Assembly (NCBI GenBank): GCA_964491265.1
Contig: CAZBFP010000013.1
Location: 33,740-97,739 of the forward strand
Origin: JBBAGC01 sp964491265
Lineage (GTDB): Bacteria > Spirochaetota > UBA4802 > UBA5550
Length of the DNA: 64,000 nucleotides
Direction: 5' to 3'
Shown here: one piece after another, positions 57,515 through 64,000 of the stretch
Numbering within the stretch: the first letter of the stretch is position 1
How the letters are laid out: every line of letters starts with the position of its first letter
Made by a program: the position numbers and the translations under genes
The notes under the pieces: model-generated
Database searches by the model: none
Seen by the model: only the letters and a program-made list of their open reading frames with translations
What the model was told of the DNA's origin: nothing

Positions 57515-59389
57515 ATGGATCTTATAATTGATTCCCGTGACCAGAAGTTTGTGCTTTATGAACTGCTAGAAGTTCAGGAACTGTTAAAAACAGAGAAATT
57601 TGGTGATTTTGATCAGGAGATGTTTGACATGACCCTTGATCTTACTAAGCAGATCTGCGAAGAGCATGTGCTGGGCTGCTATAGCGAGGTGGATTCAGAA
57701 GGTGGAGCAAAGTTTGATAACGGCAAGGTGACTATTCCTAAACAGTATCATAATGTACATAAAGTAATGAATGAGGCGGGACTTTTTACTATGGCTATTG
57801 ATCCTGAGTCGGGCGGACAGGGTATGCCTTATTCAATAGCAATGGCTGCAAATGAGTACTATGCATTCCATATGGGATTTATGCTTTATCCTGAGGCTAC
57901 AGTGGGAGCAGCACATCTTATTGATAATTTCGGCACAGAAGAGCAGAAAAGAAAGTATATGGATAAGATGTATGCTCAGCAGTGGGGGGGCACCATGTGT
58001 CTTACTGAAGCTGATGCAGGTTCCGATGTAGGTGCACTTAAAACAAAGGCTGTCAGACAGGATGATGGAACCTTTAAAATTTCAGGTTCCAAGATATTTA
58101 TAACAAGCGGCGAGAATGATCTTTATGAAAATATGGTTCATCCTGTGCTGGCCCGGATTGAAGGTGACCCTGCAGGTACAAAGGGGATATCTATTTTTCT
58201 TGTTCCCAAGTACAGGGTAAATGCTGATGGTTCACTTGGCGAATTAAATGATGTTGCCTGTACAGGTATTGAACATAAAATGGGGCTTAAAGGGAGCGCC
58301 ACATGTTCTATAAGTTTTGGCGACAATGGAAACTGTATAGGCGAGCTTCTTGGCGAAGAGAGAAAGGGGATGAGAATCATGTTCCAGATGATGAACGAAG
58401 CCCGTCTCGGTATGGGACTTCAGGGTGTTAGTACATCATCTGTATCATATCTCCACGCTCTCCAGTATTGTAAAGAGAGGGTTCAGGGAACAAACATCAA
58501 GGACATGATGAACCCTGAAGCGAAAAGTGTACCAATTATCCAGCATCCGGATGTAAGAAGAATGCTTATGTGGATGAAGAGCCATACTGAAGGCTTGAGG
58601 GCACTTGTTTATCTTTGCGGTTTATGTCTTGATAAGGCTCATGCCAGCTCAGGTGAGGAAGTTGATAAATGGCATGGTATTATGGAATTTCTTATTCCTG
58701 TTTGTAAAGCATACGGAACAGATATGGGCTTCCGTGTAACAGAGCTTGGTGTTCAGTGCTTTGGCGGATACGGCTACTGTAATGACTACCCCATGCACCA
58801 GTTTATGAGAGACCTTAAAATCGCTTCTCTTTATGAAGGTACAAATGGAATTCAGTCCCTTGACCTTGTGGCAAGAAAACTTGGCGCCAAAAAAGGTGCT
58901 GTTTTTATGAGCTACCTTGCTGAGATGAACAAGACCTATGATGCATATAAAGGAAACGAAAGACTTGCTGATATGGCTAAAGATGTTAAGGAATATATCG
59001 ATGTCATGGCAGGTATGGGGATGTATTTTGCCAACTGCGGTAAAGAAGGGAAGTTCATGGTGCCAATAGTAAACGCCTATCCATTCCTTAACCTTGTTGG
59101 ATGTGTTTCCCTCGGCTGGCTTCACCTCTGGATGGCTGGTGTTGCTGAAGAGAAGCTTCAGGCAATATACAAAGCTAAGGGGATTGATCCTTCCGATAAA
59201 AAGGCTGTTAAAGATCTTCCTAATGAAGATAAAGAAGCGGCATTTTACCAGGGTAAGGTATTCAGTGCTGAATACTACATCAAGAGTATTCTTCCTGCAG
59301 CGAAATCTATTGCTGAAGGTATAAAAAAAGAGGATATGTCTATCCTGAAAATAAACGACGCAAGCTTCGCATGCGGAGAAAATCTTTAA
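57515..59389 (+). CDS. Large acyl-CoA dehydrogenase (DmdC-like, with C-terminal extension)
   Basis: An FAD enzyme that oxidises acyl-CoA to enoyl-CoA. At 624 residues it is far longer than the 380-residue norm and matches the subfamily with an extra C-terminal helical domain (as in DmdC and 3-methylmercaptopropionyl-CoA dehydrogenase relatives). FAD-contact blocks MCLTEADAGSDVGALKTKAV and the catalytic-base region IASLYEGTNGIQSLDLVARK are intact. Substrate unknown. It may be highly expressed: a strong RBS (AGAGAGG), a monocistronic layout and a strong terminator. Electron-transfer flavoprotein genes are not in the window. Confidence 0.92.
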   Translation: MDLIIDSRDQKFVLYELLEVQELLKTEKFGDFDQEMFDMTLDLTKQICEEHVLGCYSEVDSEGGAKFDNGKVTIPKQYHNVHKVMNEAGLFTMAIDPESGGQGMPYSIAMAANEYYAFHMGFMLYPEATVGAAHLIDNFGTEEQKRKYMDKMYAQQWGGTMCLTEADAGSDVGALKTKAVRQDDGTFKISGSKIFITSGENDLYENMVHPVLARIEGDPAGTKGISIFLVPKYRVNADGSLGELNDVACTGIEHKMGLKGSATCSISFGDNGNCIGELLGEERKGMRIMFQMMNEARLGMGLQGVSTSSVSYLHALQYCKERVQGTNIKDMMNPEAKSVPIIQHPDVRRMLMWMKSHTEGLRALVYLCGLCLDKAHASSGEEVDKWHGIMEFLIPVCKAYGTDMGFRVTELGVQCFGGYGYCNDYPMHQFMRDLKIASLYEGTNGIQSLDLVARKLGAKKGAVFMSYLAEMNKTYDAYKGNERLADMAKDVKEYIDVMAGMGMYFANCGKEGKFMVPIVNAYPFLNLVGCVSLGWLHLWMAGVAEEKLQAIYKAKGIDPSDKKAVKDLPNEDKEAAFYQGKVFSAEYYIKSILPAAKSIAEGIKKEDMSILKINDASFACGENL

Positions 59390-59437
59390 TAAAAGGTTTT
59401 CTGAGTTTTCGGGAAACTCTTAATATTTATATTGCTG

Positions 59438-59465
59438 AAAAATACCCCCGCAAGGGGGTATTTTT
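59438..59465 (+). terminator. Strong rho-independent terminator after the acyl-CoA dehydrogenase
   Basis: AAAAATACCCCC and GGGGGTATTTTT form a 12-bp stem around a GCAA tetraloop, continuing into TTTTTTT. Confidence 0.92.
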
Positions 59466-59530
59466 TTGTGTGGATATAATTTAAAAAAATAACTTGTCCG
59501 CGATCGGGGATGAAGGTAAAATCGTCTATT

Positions 59531-60046
59531 ATGAAAAAAAATAAACGATATAGTATTATTTCATTTCTGCTTGTATCAGTTCTGATCTCCCCCCTCTTTT
59601 CTGAATATGAAAAATGCAGGCTTGTAAGGATTGTTGACGGGGATACCTTTATTATCCAGTACAAAGGTAAAAATGAAAGATTGCGCCTCACAGGTATTGA
59701 CACCCCCGAAGCTTCGAATAATCCCAAGGCACGAAGGGATTCGGAAAGGAAAAATTTATCACTTGAAAAAATTGTGAAAGAAGGGAAAAGATCAAAATCT
59801 TTTGCAAAGTCCCTTTTAGCAGGTGAAAAATATATTTACCTTGAGTTCGATGTGCAGCAGAGAGACCGTTACAGGCGCCTCCTTGCCTATGTTTATCTGG
59901 CTGACGGCCGTATGGTTAATGAGCTTATGCTGAAAGCAGGTTACGCAACTTTAATGACTGTCCCGCCGAATGTTAAATACAAAGACCGCTTTTTAAAAGC
60001 CTACAGGGAAGCAAGGTCTATGAAAAGAGGCCTCTGGGCTGATTGA
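59531..60046 (+). CDS. Secreted thermonuclease-like (SNase) protein
   Basis: A 171-residue protein with an N-terminal export signal (MKKNKRYSIISFLLVSVLIS, cleaved probably after PLFS). The SNase fold shows RIVDGDTFIIQYKG, RLRLTGIDTPEA, and RDRYRRLLAYVYLADGRMVN; the catalytic Arg-Glu-Arg set of staphylococcal nuclease corresponds to R in RLRLTGID, E in the DTPE loop, and R in RYRRLL. It likely cleaves nucleic acid in the periplasm. A TATAAT at 59475-59480 may be its -10 box. ATG 59510 is an alternative start; 59531 gives a cleaner signal peptide. Confidence 0.88.
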   Translation: MKKNKRYSIISFLLVSVLISPLFSEYEKCRLVRIVDGDTFIIQYKGKNERLRLTGIDTPEASNNPKARRDSERKNLSLEKIVKEGKRSKSFAKSLLAGEKYIYLEFDVQQRDRYRRLLAYVYLADGRMVNELMLKAGYATLMTVPPNVKYKDRFLKAYREARSMKRGLWAD

Positions 60047-60106
60047 GATTTATAAACTGTATTTAACTTGACATTAATAATATTTACATGCTGTAATTAA
60101 TTTATT

Positions 60107-60439
60107 ATGAAATTACCATTAAAATTGAAGAAGAGAATTGTTGAAGCGTTGAAACCTCTTGACCCTGAGGGAGTGTTTCTATTCGGCAGCTATGCCCGGG
60201 GAAATCCGGGTAAAGACAGTGATATTGATCTTTATGTTATTACTAAAGATGAGTTTATGCCGCAAAGTTTTACTGAAAAAAATGCGATTTATCTTAATGT
60301 GGCAAGAAAACTATATGATATCGAAAAAGAGATACCTGTTGACCTGATTGTTCATACAAGAGAGATGAACAGGCGCTTTATAGAGATGGGGGGCGGTTTT
60401 TCCAGAAACATAGTAGATGAGGGGATCAGGCTGCTGTGA
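60107..60439 (+). CDS. MNT-domain nucleotidyltransferase (antitoxin of a HEPN pair)
   Basis: A 110-residue minimal nucleotidyltransferase. The signature LFGSYARGNPGKDSDIDLYV (25-44) holds the G-S pair and the catalytic aspartates D39 and D41. Members of MNT-HEPN modules inactivate the HEPN ribonuclease by AMPylating or binding it. Its stop overlaps the HEPN start by four bases. The end DEGIRLL fits the family. Confidence 0.88.
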   Translation: MKLPLKLKKRIVEALKPLDPEGVFLFGSYARGNPGKDSDIDLYVITKDEFMPQSFTEKNAIYLNVARKLYDIEKEIPVDLIVHTREMNRRFIEMGGGFSRNIVDEGIRLL

Positions 60440-60834
60440 AATTTTTATCTTCAGAATGGATTAAAGCCGCCGGTGATGACCTGCTTGCTGTCAGGGAGCT
60501 GATGAATAATCCGGAATTGACTAATCTGGCCGCTTTTCATGCTCAGCAGTGCGTAGAAAAATCTTTTAAATCAGTGCTTGAAGAAAAGGATTCAGAAAAT
60601 CCGAGAATACACGGCCTTATACGGCTTTATGAGCTTGCCGGTGTATATTTTGATATTAAAGCCGATCTGGATATGTTAAAAACACTTGATCAGTTATATA
60701 TAGATTCAAGGTATCCGGGCATTACCGGGCTTCTTCCAGAGGGGAAACCTACCACTGATGAAGCGCTCAGTTATTATAAATTTGCTGAAAAGGTTTACTC
60801 CAGTATAAAAGATTATCTTATGAGCCTGGAATAG
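60436..60834 (+). CDS. HEPN-domain protein (toxin partner of the MNT protein)
   Basis: A 132-residue all-helical HEPN protein: EWIKAAGDDLLAVRELMNN, AAFHAQQCVEKSFKSVL with HGLIRLYELAGVY and a C-terminal SYYKFAEKVYSSIKDYL. The FHAQQCVEKxxKxxL stretch is the canonical second helix. The RxxxxxH RNase motif of HepT is not clear in this branch, so its activity is uncertain; alternatives are nucleotide binding or a sensor. Both genes of the pair are intact. Confidence 0.85.
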   Translation: MKFLSSEWIKAAGDDLLAVRELMNNPELTNLAAFHAQQCVEKSFKSVLEEKDSENPRIHGLIRLYELAGVYFDIKADLDMLKTLDQLYIDSRYPGITGLLPEGKPTTDEALSYYKFAEKVYSSIKDYLMSLE

Positions 60835-60875
60835 AAAAAGCCATATTTTTAACAAATGATTTTCGATTTGCCCTT

Positions 60876-61661
60876 TCACTTCTTCGGAAACCAAGGTATA
60901 AATGAACTGGTTTTATTCACATACTCTTTATATTCCGGGTTGTTCCCGAAAATTGTCTCCTCCATGAGTGTGACCCCTGTTATTCGCAGTAGTGTCCAGG
61001 TTATAACTATGGGGCTTATTACTGTTATCCATCCCCAGGGTACGGATAGGCTTATTACAAATATGCCCCACCACATTGATGATTCGCCGAAATAATTGGG
61101 GTGTCTGCTGTATCTCCATAGACCCTGCTTCATCACCTTCCCCTTATTTGAGGGCTGCGCGAGGAAACTGGCAAGCTGTCTGTCTGCTGATGATTCAAAT
61201 ATAAAGCCTGCGATCCATATAATAATTCCTGCAATGTCAAAGATTGTAATGAATTCCGGAGTTGATGAGATCTGCCCTGCCTGCATTGAAAAAGCTATTA
61301 TCCATGAAAATAATGCCTGTACCAGAAACACCTTGAAAAGGCTCACAATACGGAAATTATCCCCATACTGCTTTCGCCACTCTGTGTACCTGGGGTCCTC
61401 ACCCTTGCCCATATTTCTTTTAGTAATATGTATAAAAAGTCTTATCCCCCAGAGGGTCACCAGTATTGCTATTACGGTTTTCCTGTAGAACCACCCATCT
61501 GACTGAAACCATGTGAGCCATGCAATAAGCATAAAACATAATCCCCAGAGACTGTCTGCTATTGTTACATTGTTTTTAACTATGCTGTATATCCATCCTG
61601 CTGACATGAGGAGAGCTACTGCTGCAAGATTATATAGAATTATATTTAATATTTCATTCAT
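60876..61661 (-). CDS. DUF1295 membrane protein (steroid 5-alpha-reductase-like)
   Basis: A 261-residue integral membrane protein with about six helices. The C-terminal part shows the DUF1295/ICMT-like motif: LWRYSRHPNYFGESSMWWGI (about 183-202), WITVISPIVITWTLLRITG, and GNNPEYKEYVNKTSSFIPWF. The family holds putative NADPH-dependent lipid reductases or methyltransferases; the substrate is unknown. AAGGAAGG lies before the ATG. Directly upstream is the surviving tail of a transporter gene, whose stop lies just before this start, so it was once the second gene of an operon. Confidence 0.85.
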   Translation of the reverse strand: MNEILNIILYNLAAVALLMSAGWIYSIVKNNVTIADSLWGLCFMLIAWLTWFQSDGWFYRKTVIAILVTLWGIRLFIHITKRNMGKGEDPRYTEWRKQYGDNFRIVSLFKVFLVQALFSWIIAFSMQAGQISSTPEFITIFDIAGIIIWIAGFIFESSADRQLASFLAQPSNKGKVMKQGLWRYSRHPNYFGESSMWWGIFVISLSVPWGWITVISPIVITWTLLRITGVTLMEETIFGNNPEYKEYVNKTSSFIPWFPKK

Positions 61662-61665
61662 TTTA

Positions 61666-61860
61666 TTATACCTTCCTTGAGTCTATTTCCCTGCGTATAT
61701 TGCTGTAAGTCTCCCCGTCCAGAGGGTAGAGGAGCGCTATGAGAAAACCTGCTGCATTACAGAGGCATGGCACTAGCGCGTAAAGCACACGAAGTGTAAA
61801 AACAACAGATTCGTTCTGTTCAATATTCGGTTCGTAACCTGTAATAATAGGTATGCTGTA
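61666..61860 (-). pseudogene. C-terminal remnant of a GPH/MFS_2-type sugar:cation symporter
   Basis: 64 codons ending at a TAA (61666-61668): IPIITGYEPNIEQNESVVFT, then LRVLYALVPCLCNAAGFLIA and LLYPLDGETYSNIRREID. This pattern (GY-N-xQ, last membrane helix, YPL, I..EI..R) is the end of MelB/GPH-family transporters. No start or upstream portion remains; a stop lies in frame before it at 61861. It is a deletion remnant. Confidence 0.6.
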
Positions 61861-61984
61861 TTAGAGTTTTGTTTTTTCATAATAATTTAATATAATAAAA
61901 AATTCAGGAATTGGTACAGATGGAGAAATTTTTTTTGCGGTTTGGCGGATTCTGGTTTAAGCATATCAGTTTACTGCATGACCT

Positions 61985-62152
61985 TTAGTCTATCCTCAAA
62001 TTTTCCCATTTTTCTTTTCCGTGATAAAAAATAACAGGAATTACCAGTGTTAAAGGCTCCCTGTTCTTCTCCTGATATGACCATATATTTACAAGGTATC
62101 TTAAAAGCTGCAAATATTCATTTTCCGGCTTATAGCAACTCTTTACGGAATT
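61985..62152 (-). pseudogene. Internal fragment of an Rpn/YhgA-like PD-(D/E)XK nuclease gene
   Basis: 55 codons without a start, ending in a TAA: SCYKPENEYLQLLRYLVNIW, then REPLTLVIPVIFYHGKEKWE. The LLRYxVxIW and IPxxFYHGKxxW blocks are specific to Rpn (Transposase_31, YhgA-like) proteins. Both ends of the gene are gone. Another member of the family sits at the right edge (63583), so this is a decayed relative. The rest of 61861-62230 shows no gene. Confidence 0.65.
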
Positions 62153-62231
62153 TTTTTATTTTCAGGGGTCGAGCAGACCGGAAATAAAAAAACCGGGAAC
62201 CGGAAGAAATAATATTTCATACAAAAAGGCA

Positions 62232-62260
62232 TTGACGTATATCTCTAAATGAGATATATT
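62232..62260 (+). promoter_or_regulatory. higBA promoter with palindromic operator
   Basis: TTGACG (62232-62237) and TATATT (62255-62260) with a 17-base spacer. TATATCTC-TAAAT-GAGATATA (62238-62258) is an exact 8-bp inverted repeat sitting in the spacer and -10 box, fitting HigA autorepression. The predicted start of transcription falls within a few bases of the ATG at 62267, so the toxin message may be almost leaderless. Confidence 0.7.
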
Positions 62261-62266
62261 AATCTA

Positions 62267-62557
62267 ATGAGAGTAATTACGAAAAGAAAAATAATTGAAT
62301 TTTCTAAAATGCTGTCGAGGGATAGCGAAAATTCATTGAATACATGGTATAAGATTATATCAAAAACTGATTTTATATCTTTTAATGATTTAAGAAAAAC
62401 TTTCCCCAATGCAGATATAGTGGATAATTTAACAGTATTCAATATTGGAGGAAATAAATATAGGCTAATTGCTGCAATTCATTATAATAGACAAATTTTA
62501 TATATTCGTCACATACTAACACATAAAGAATATGATAAAAATAAATGGAGGGAATAA
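62267..62557 (+). CDS. higB: HigB-type toxin (RelE superfamily mRNA interferase)
   Basis: A 96-residue toxin: RVITKRKIIEFSKMLSRDSE, then LNTWYKIISKTDFISFNDLR, KTFPNADIVDNLTVFNIGGN and KYRLIAAIHY with the ending RHILTHKEYDKNKWRE, all typical of the HigB group that precedes its antitoxin. The ATG at 62267 matches the family start; an in-frame ATG at 62249 lies inside the promoter and is not used. This region is more AT-rich than most of the window, which suggests acquisition. Confidence 0.9.
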   Translation: MRVITKRKIIEFSKMLSRDSENSLNTWYKIISKTDFISFNDLRKTFPNADIVDNLTVFNIGGNKYRLIAAIHYNRQILYIRHILTHKEYDKNKWRE

Positions 62558-62558
62558 T

Positions 62559-62963
62559 ATGATAAATTCAGAATTAAAAAAAGTAGAAAAAATATGGCCA
62601 TCAGTTTCAGATTATTTAACTGTGCCGCATAATAAAAAAGAATATTTAAAATTATGCAATACATTAGATAACTTAATTGATGAAGTCAGAAATAATGAGA
62701 AACATCCTCTATCTTCACTAATGGAAACGATAGGACTATTGATTTCCAAATATGAAGATGAACATTATAGGGTAAAAGATATATCAGGAATCAATACTTT
62801 AAAAGAATTAATGAATGAGAATAATTTAAAACAAACAGATTTAAAAGAAATTGGCTCTCAAGGAGTGATATCAGAAATTTTAAACGGGAAACGGGAATTA
62901 AACATCAGACAAATAAAATTATTATCAGAAAAATTTAATGTTAGTCCTTCTGTATTTATATGA
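62559..62963 (+). CDS. higA: HigA-type antitoxin (XRE/Cro HTH)
   Basis: A 134-residue antitoxin. A helical N-terminal part (residues 1-75) is followed by a Cro/C1-type helix-turn-helix near 82-134: LKELMNENNLKQTDLKEIGS, then SQGVISEILNGKRELNIRQI. It neutralises HigB and binds the operator at 62238-62258. GGAGGG precedes the ATG at 62559, one base after the toxin stop. The toxin-first order is standard for higBA. Confidence 0.9.
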   Translation: MINSELKKVEKIWPSVSDYLTVPHNKKEYLKLCNTLDNLIDEVRNNEKHPLSSLMETIGLLISKYEDEHYRVKDISGINTLKELMNENNLKQTDLKEIGSQGVISEILNGKRELNIRQIKLLSEKFNVSPSVFI

Positions 62964-63582
62964 CATTGTCTTATCTAAACAATTATCATCACCTCAAATA
63001 AATCATAGTCAGAGCCCGCATAAAGTATTAGCCTGACTTTTCCTGCCACAGAGGCGCAGAGGGCACAGGGAGAATAGGTGCTCATTTCTATGGGAAACCG
63101 GAGAATATTTTTTACAATAGATACAGGAGAGTAAAGGTTCTTAATCCTGAAATTCTTTCACTGTCAGCATCAGGATTAAAGGATTAGAAGATGGACAGGA
63201 TAAAAAATGAAGAATAAAGAAGCTGAGAAAAATATCATGAGAAAGGAAAAATTAAGCAACACAAATCCTGCTAATCCATCCATCCTGAAAATCCTGATTC
63301 AGACAATGTGAAATTAAATCAGGGTCAAAGCCCGGTTAAGGTAACTGCCGGGACTATTTTATGAGGTCACCCCTCTCCCCGGTATCAATACATGAATTAA
63401 CATTAAAGTTTATTTATGGGTGAGGGCACAGTGGATCAGCCGGGTACTGTTTAAGAAGTGGGTAGTAGTAAGCCAGGGCGCAGAGAGTTTAGGGGCAAAT
63501 GCTGTTAATTTGCGTGAAAAACAGGTGAATGGTTTAAAGAAAGTATAAATATGATGAGAGAGGCTGGAGATCTTCCGTAACA
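62964..63582. other. 619-base non-coding region with degenerate repeats
   Basis: No gene is supported. It holds degenerate REP-like matches (AGTCAGAGC near 63007, GGGTCAAAGC near 63322), CACAGAGGCGCAGAGGGCACA (63049-63069) and CATCCTGAAAATCCTGATTC-type low-complexity repeats common in this kind of intergenic DNA. GTGGGTAGTAGTAAGCC at 63459-63475 is a copy of the end of the element at 54532-54656. The region seems to be an accumulation site for small repeats. Confidence 0.5.
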
Positions 63583-64000
63583 TCATCTGATAAAACTTAA
63601 AACCTCCGAACACTCCTGCGCAGAGATTAAAGCCTCAATAGCGTTTTTAAGCTTTTCCAGGTCTTCACAGCTTTCAATTGCTTTTATATTCTCAGAAGTA
63701 ACAGCATCACCAAAACGCTTCTTTAAAAGACGAACAAGGGTTTCACGGCGGTCAAATAATATGCCTTCCAGTCTCCCTTCCTGTCTCCCTTCCATTCGTC
63801 CTTCCTGACGTCCTTCAAGAATACCTTCTTCTCTCAGTTTCATTGCTGTTGTCATTATAACATCACCTCCTCTGTGGGAAATACGGCTGAATACATCGTT
63901 TAATTTTTCAGGTGTAATTTCAGTCAATTTCATTATATATGCTACAAATGAAATTATTCTCTCCTCTTCCTCTTCATTGTCAATATATTCTTTTAACTCC
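63583..64000 (-). CDS. Rpn-family nuclease / YhgA-like protein, C-terminal part (partial at right edge)
   Basis: The frame is open from the right edge (reading ELKEYIDNEEEEERIISFVA) through KLTEITPEKLNDVFSRISHR to a stop at 63583. It carries EGR/EGI repeats (ILEGRQEGRMEGRQEGRLEG) and a tail RRETLVRLLKKRFGD followed by IKAIESCEDLEKLKNAIEA, the standard C-terminus of Rpn (PD-(D/E)XK) recombination-promoting nucleases and related putative transposases. The nuclease domain lies beyond the window. These proteins are abundant, variable and repeat-prone; their natural role is unsettled, with a proposed part in recombination or phage defence. Confidence 0.8.
   Translation of the reverse strand, partial: ELKEYIDNEEEEERIISFVAYIMKLTEITPEKLNDVFSRISHRGGDVIMTTAMKLREEGILEGRQEGRMEGRQEGRLEGILFDRRETLVRLLKKRFGDAVTSENIKAIESCEDLEKLKNAIEALISAQECSEVLSFIR

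Noticed and set aside
63755..63815. Short tandem repeats resembling a CRISPR or VNTR
   Set aside because: The repeats encode EGR/EGRQ units within the Rpn-like protein; unit length and lack of spacers exclude CRISPR.

Overview
The window reads as a piece of a low-to-middle GC, strictly or mostly anaerobic bacterial chromosome, most likely a spirochaete (Spirochaetota). Pointers are a flagellar rod-type protein directly downstream of murA, a Maf-type flagellin glycosyltransferase, a cyclic-nucleotide-gated potassium channel resembling Spirochaeta thermophila SthK, an FtsI-type transpeptidase with a C-terminal PASTA domain, NifU/NifS iron-sulfur assembly, and fermentative or oxygen-sensitive enzymes (indolepyruvate:ferredoxin oxidoreductase, phosphate butyryltransferase, ferredoxin-nitroreductase). 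The phylum assignment is inference from gene content; no rRNA or tRNA gene was seen.

Layout. 1-3.4 kb: histidinol-phosphatase, a TetR regulator divergent from a metallo-beta-lactamase-fold hydrolase, a decayed GGDEF fragment and a small membrane protein. 3.6-14.6 kb: a sulfur region. MetY, CysK and an Rrf2/IscR-like regulator sit behind a promoter that carries an Rrf2-type palindrome. They are followed by an MnmA-like thiouridylase lacking its usual second cysteine, a ThiF/MoeB adenylyltransferase, a SufS-type desulfurase and FdhD, then PgeF, NifU and NifS. 14.7-18.3 kb: a small helical protein, a hybrid histidine kinase and a frameshifted REP-associated transposase (RAYT) surrounded by GGGTCAGAGC repeats. 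18.3-24.9 kb: a complete four-gene Wadjet (JetABCD) anti-plasmid operon on the minus strand. 25-26.4 kb: HicBA, a HepT scrap and a RelE/ParE toxin with a broken antitoxin. 26.4-33.7 kb: ferredoxin-nitroreductase, an aryl-CoA ligase/ACT/IorAB operon, an M48 protease and phosphate butyryltransferase.

33.9-34.5 kb holds a VapBC pair whose toxin carries an in-frame stop. 34.6-44 kb has FlgF-MurA, the SthK-like channel, an MltD-like transglycosylase, a receiver-like coiled-coil protein and an XPB N-terminal-like protein. 44-49 kb is cell-envelope (LepB with an N-terminal extension, an FtsI-like PBP, Maf). 49-56 kb has a second hybrid kinase, threonine synthase, homoserine dehydrogenase, a zinc-ribbon membrane protein and a nitrilase-family enzyme. 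56-60 kb has an ECF-type sigma factor, a large acyl-CoA dehydrogenase and a secreted nuclease. 60-64 kb is accessory: a nucleotidyltransferase/HEPN pair, a DUF1295 membrane protein, transporter and Rpn-nuclease remnants, HigBA and a partial Rpn-family protein at the right edge.

The themes that tie the window together are (i) sulfur assimilation and sulfur trafficking under probable Rrf2 control, (ii) defence and genome conflict (Wadjet plus several toxin-antitoxin modules at different stages of decay), and (iii) small mobile repeats. The repeats are a GGGTCAGAGC REP-like family apparently tied to the RAYT, four copies of a MITE-like element in two size classes, and several long perfect palindromes of unknown role.
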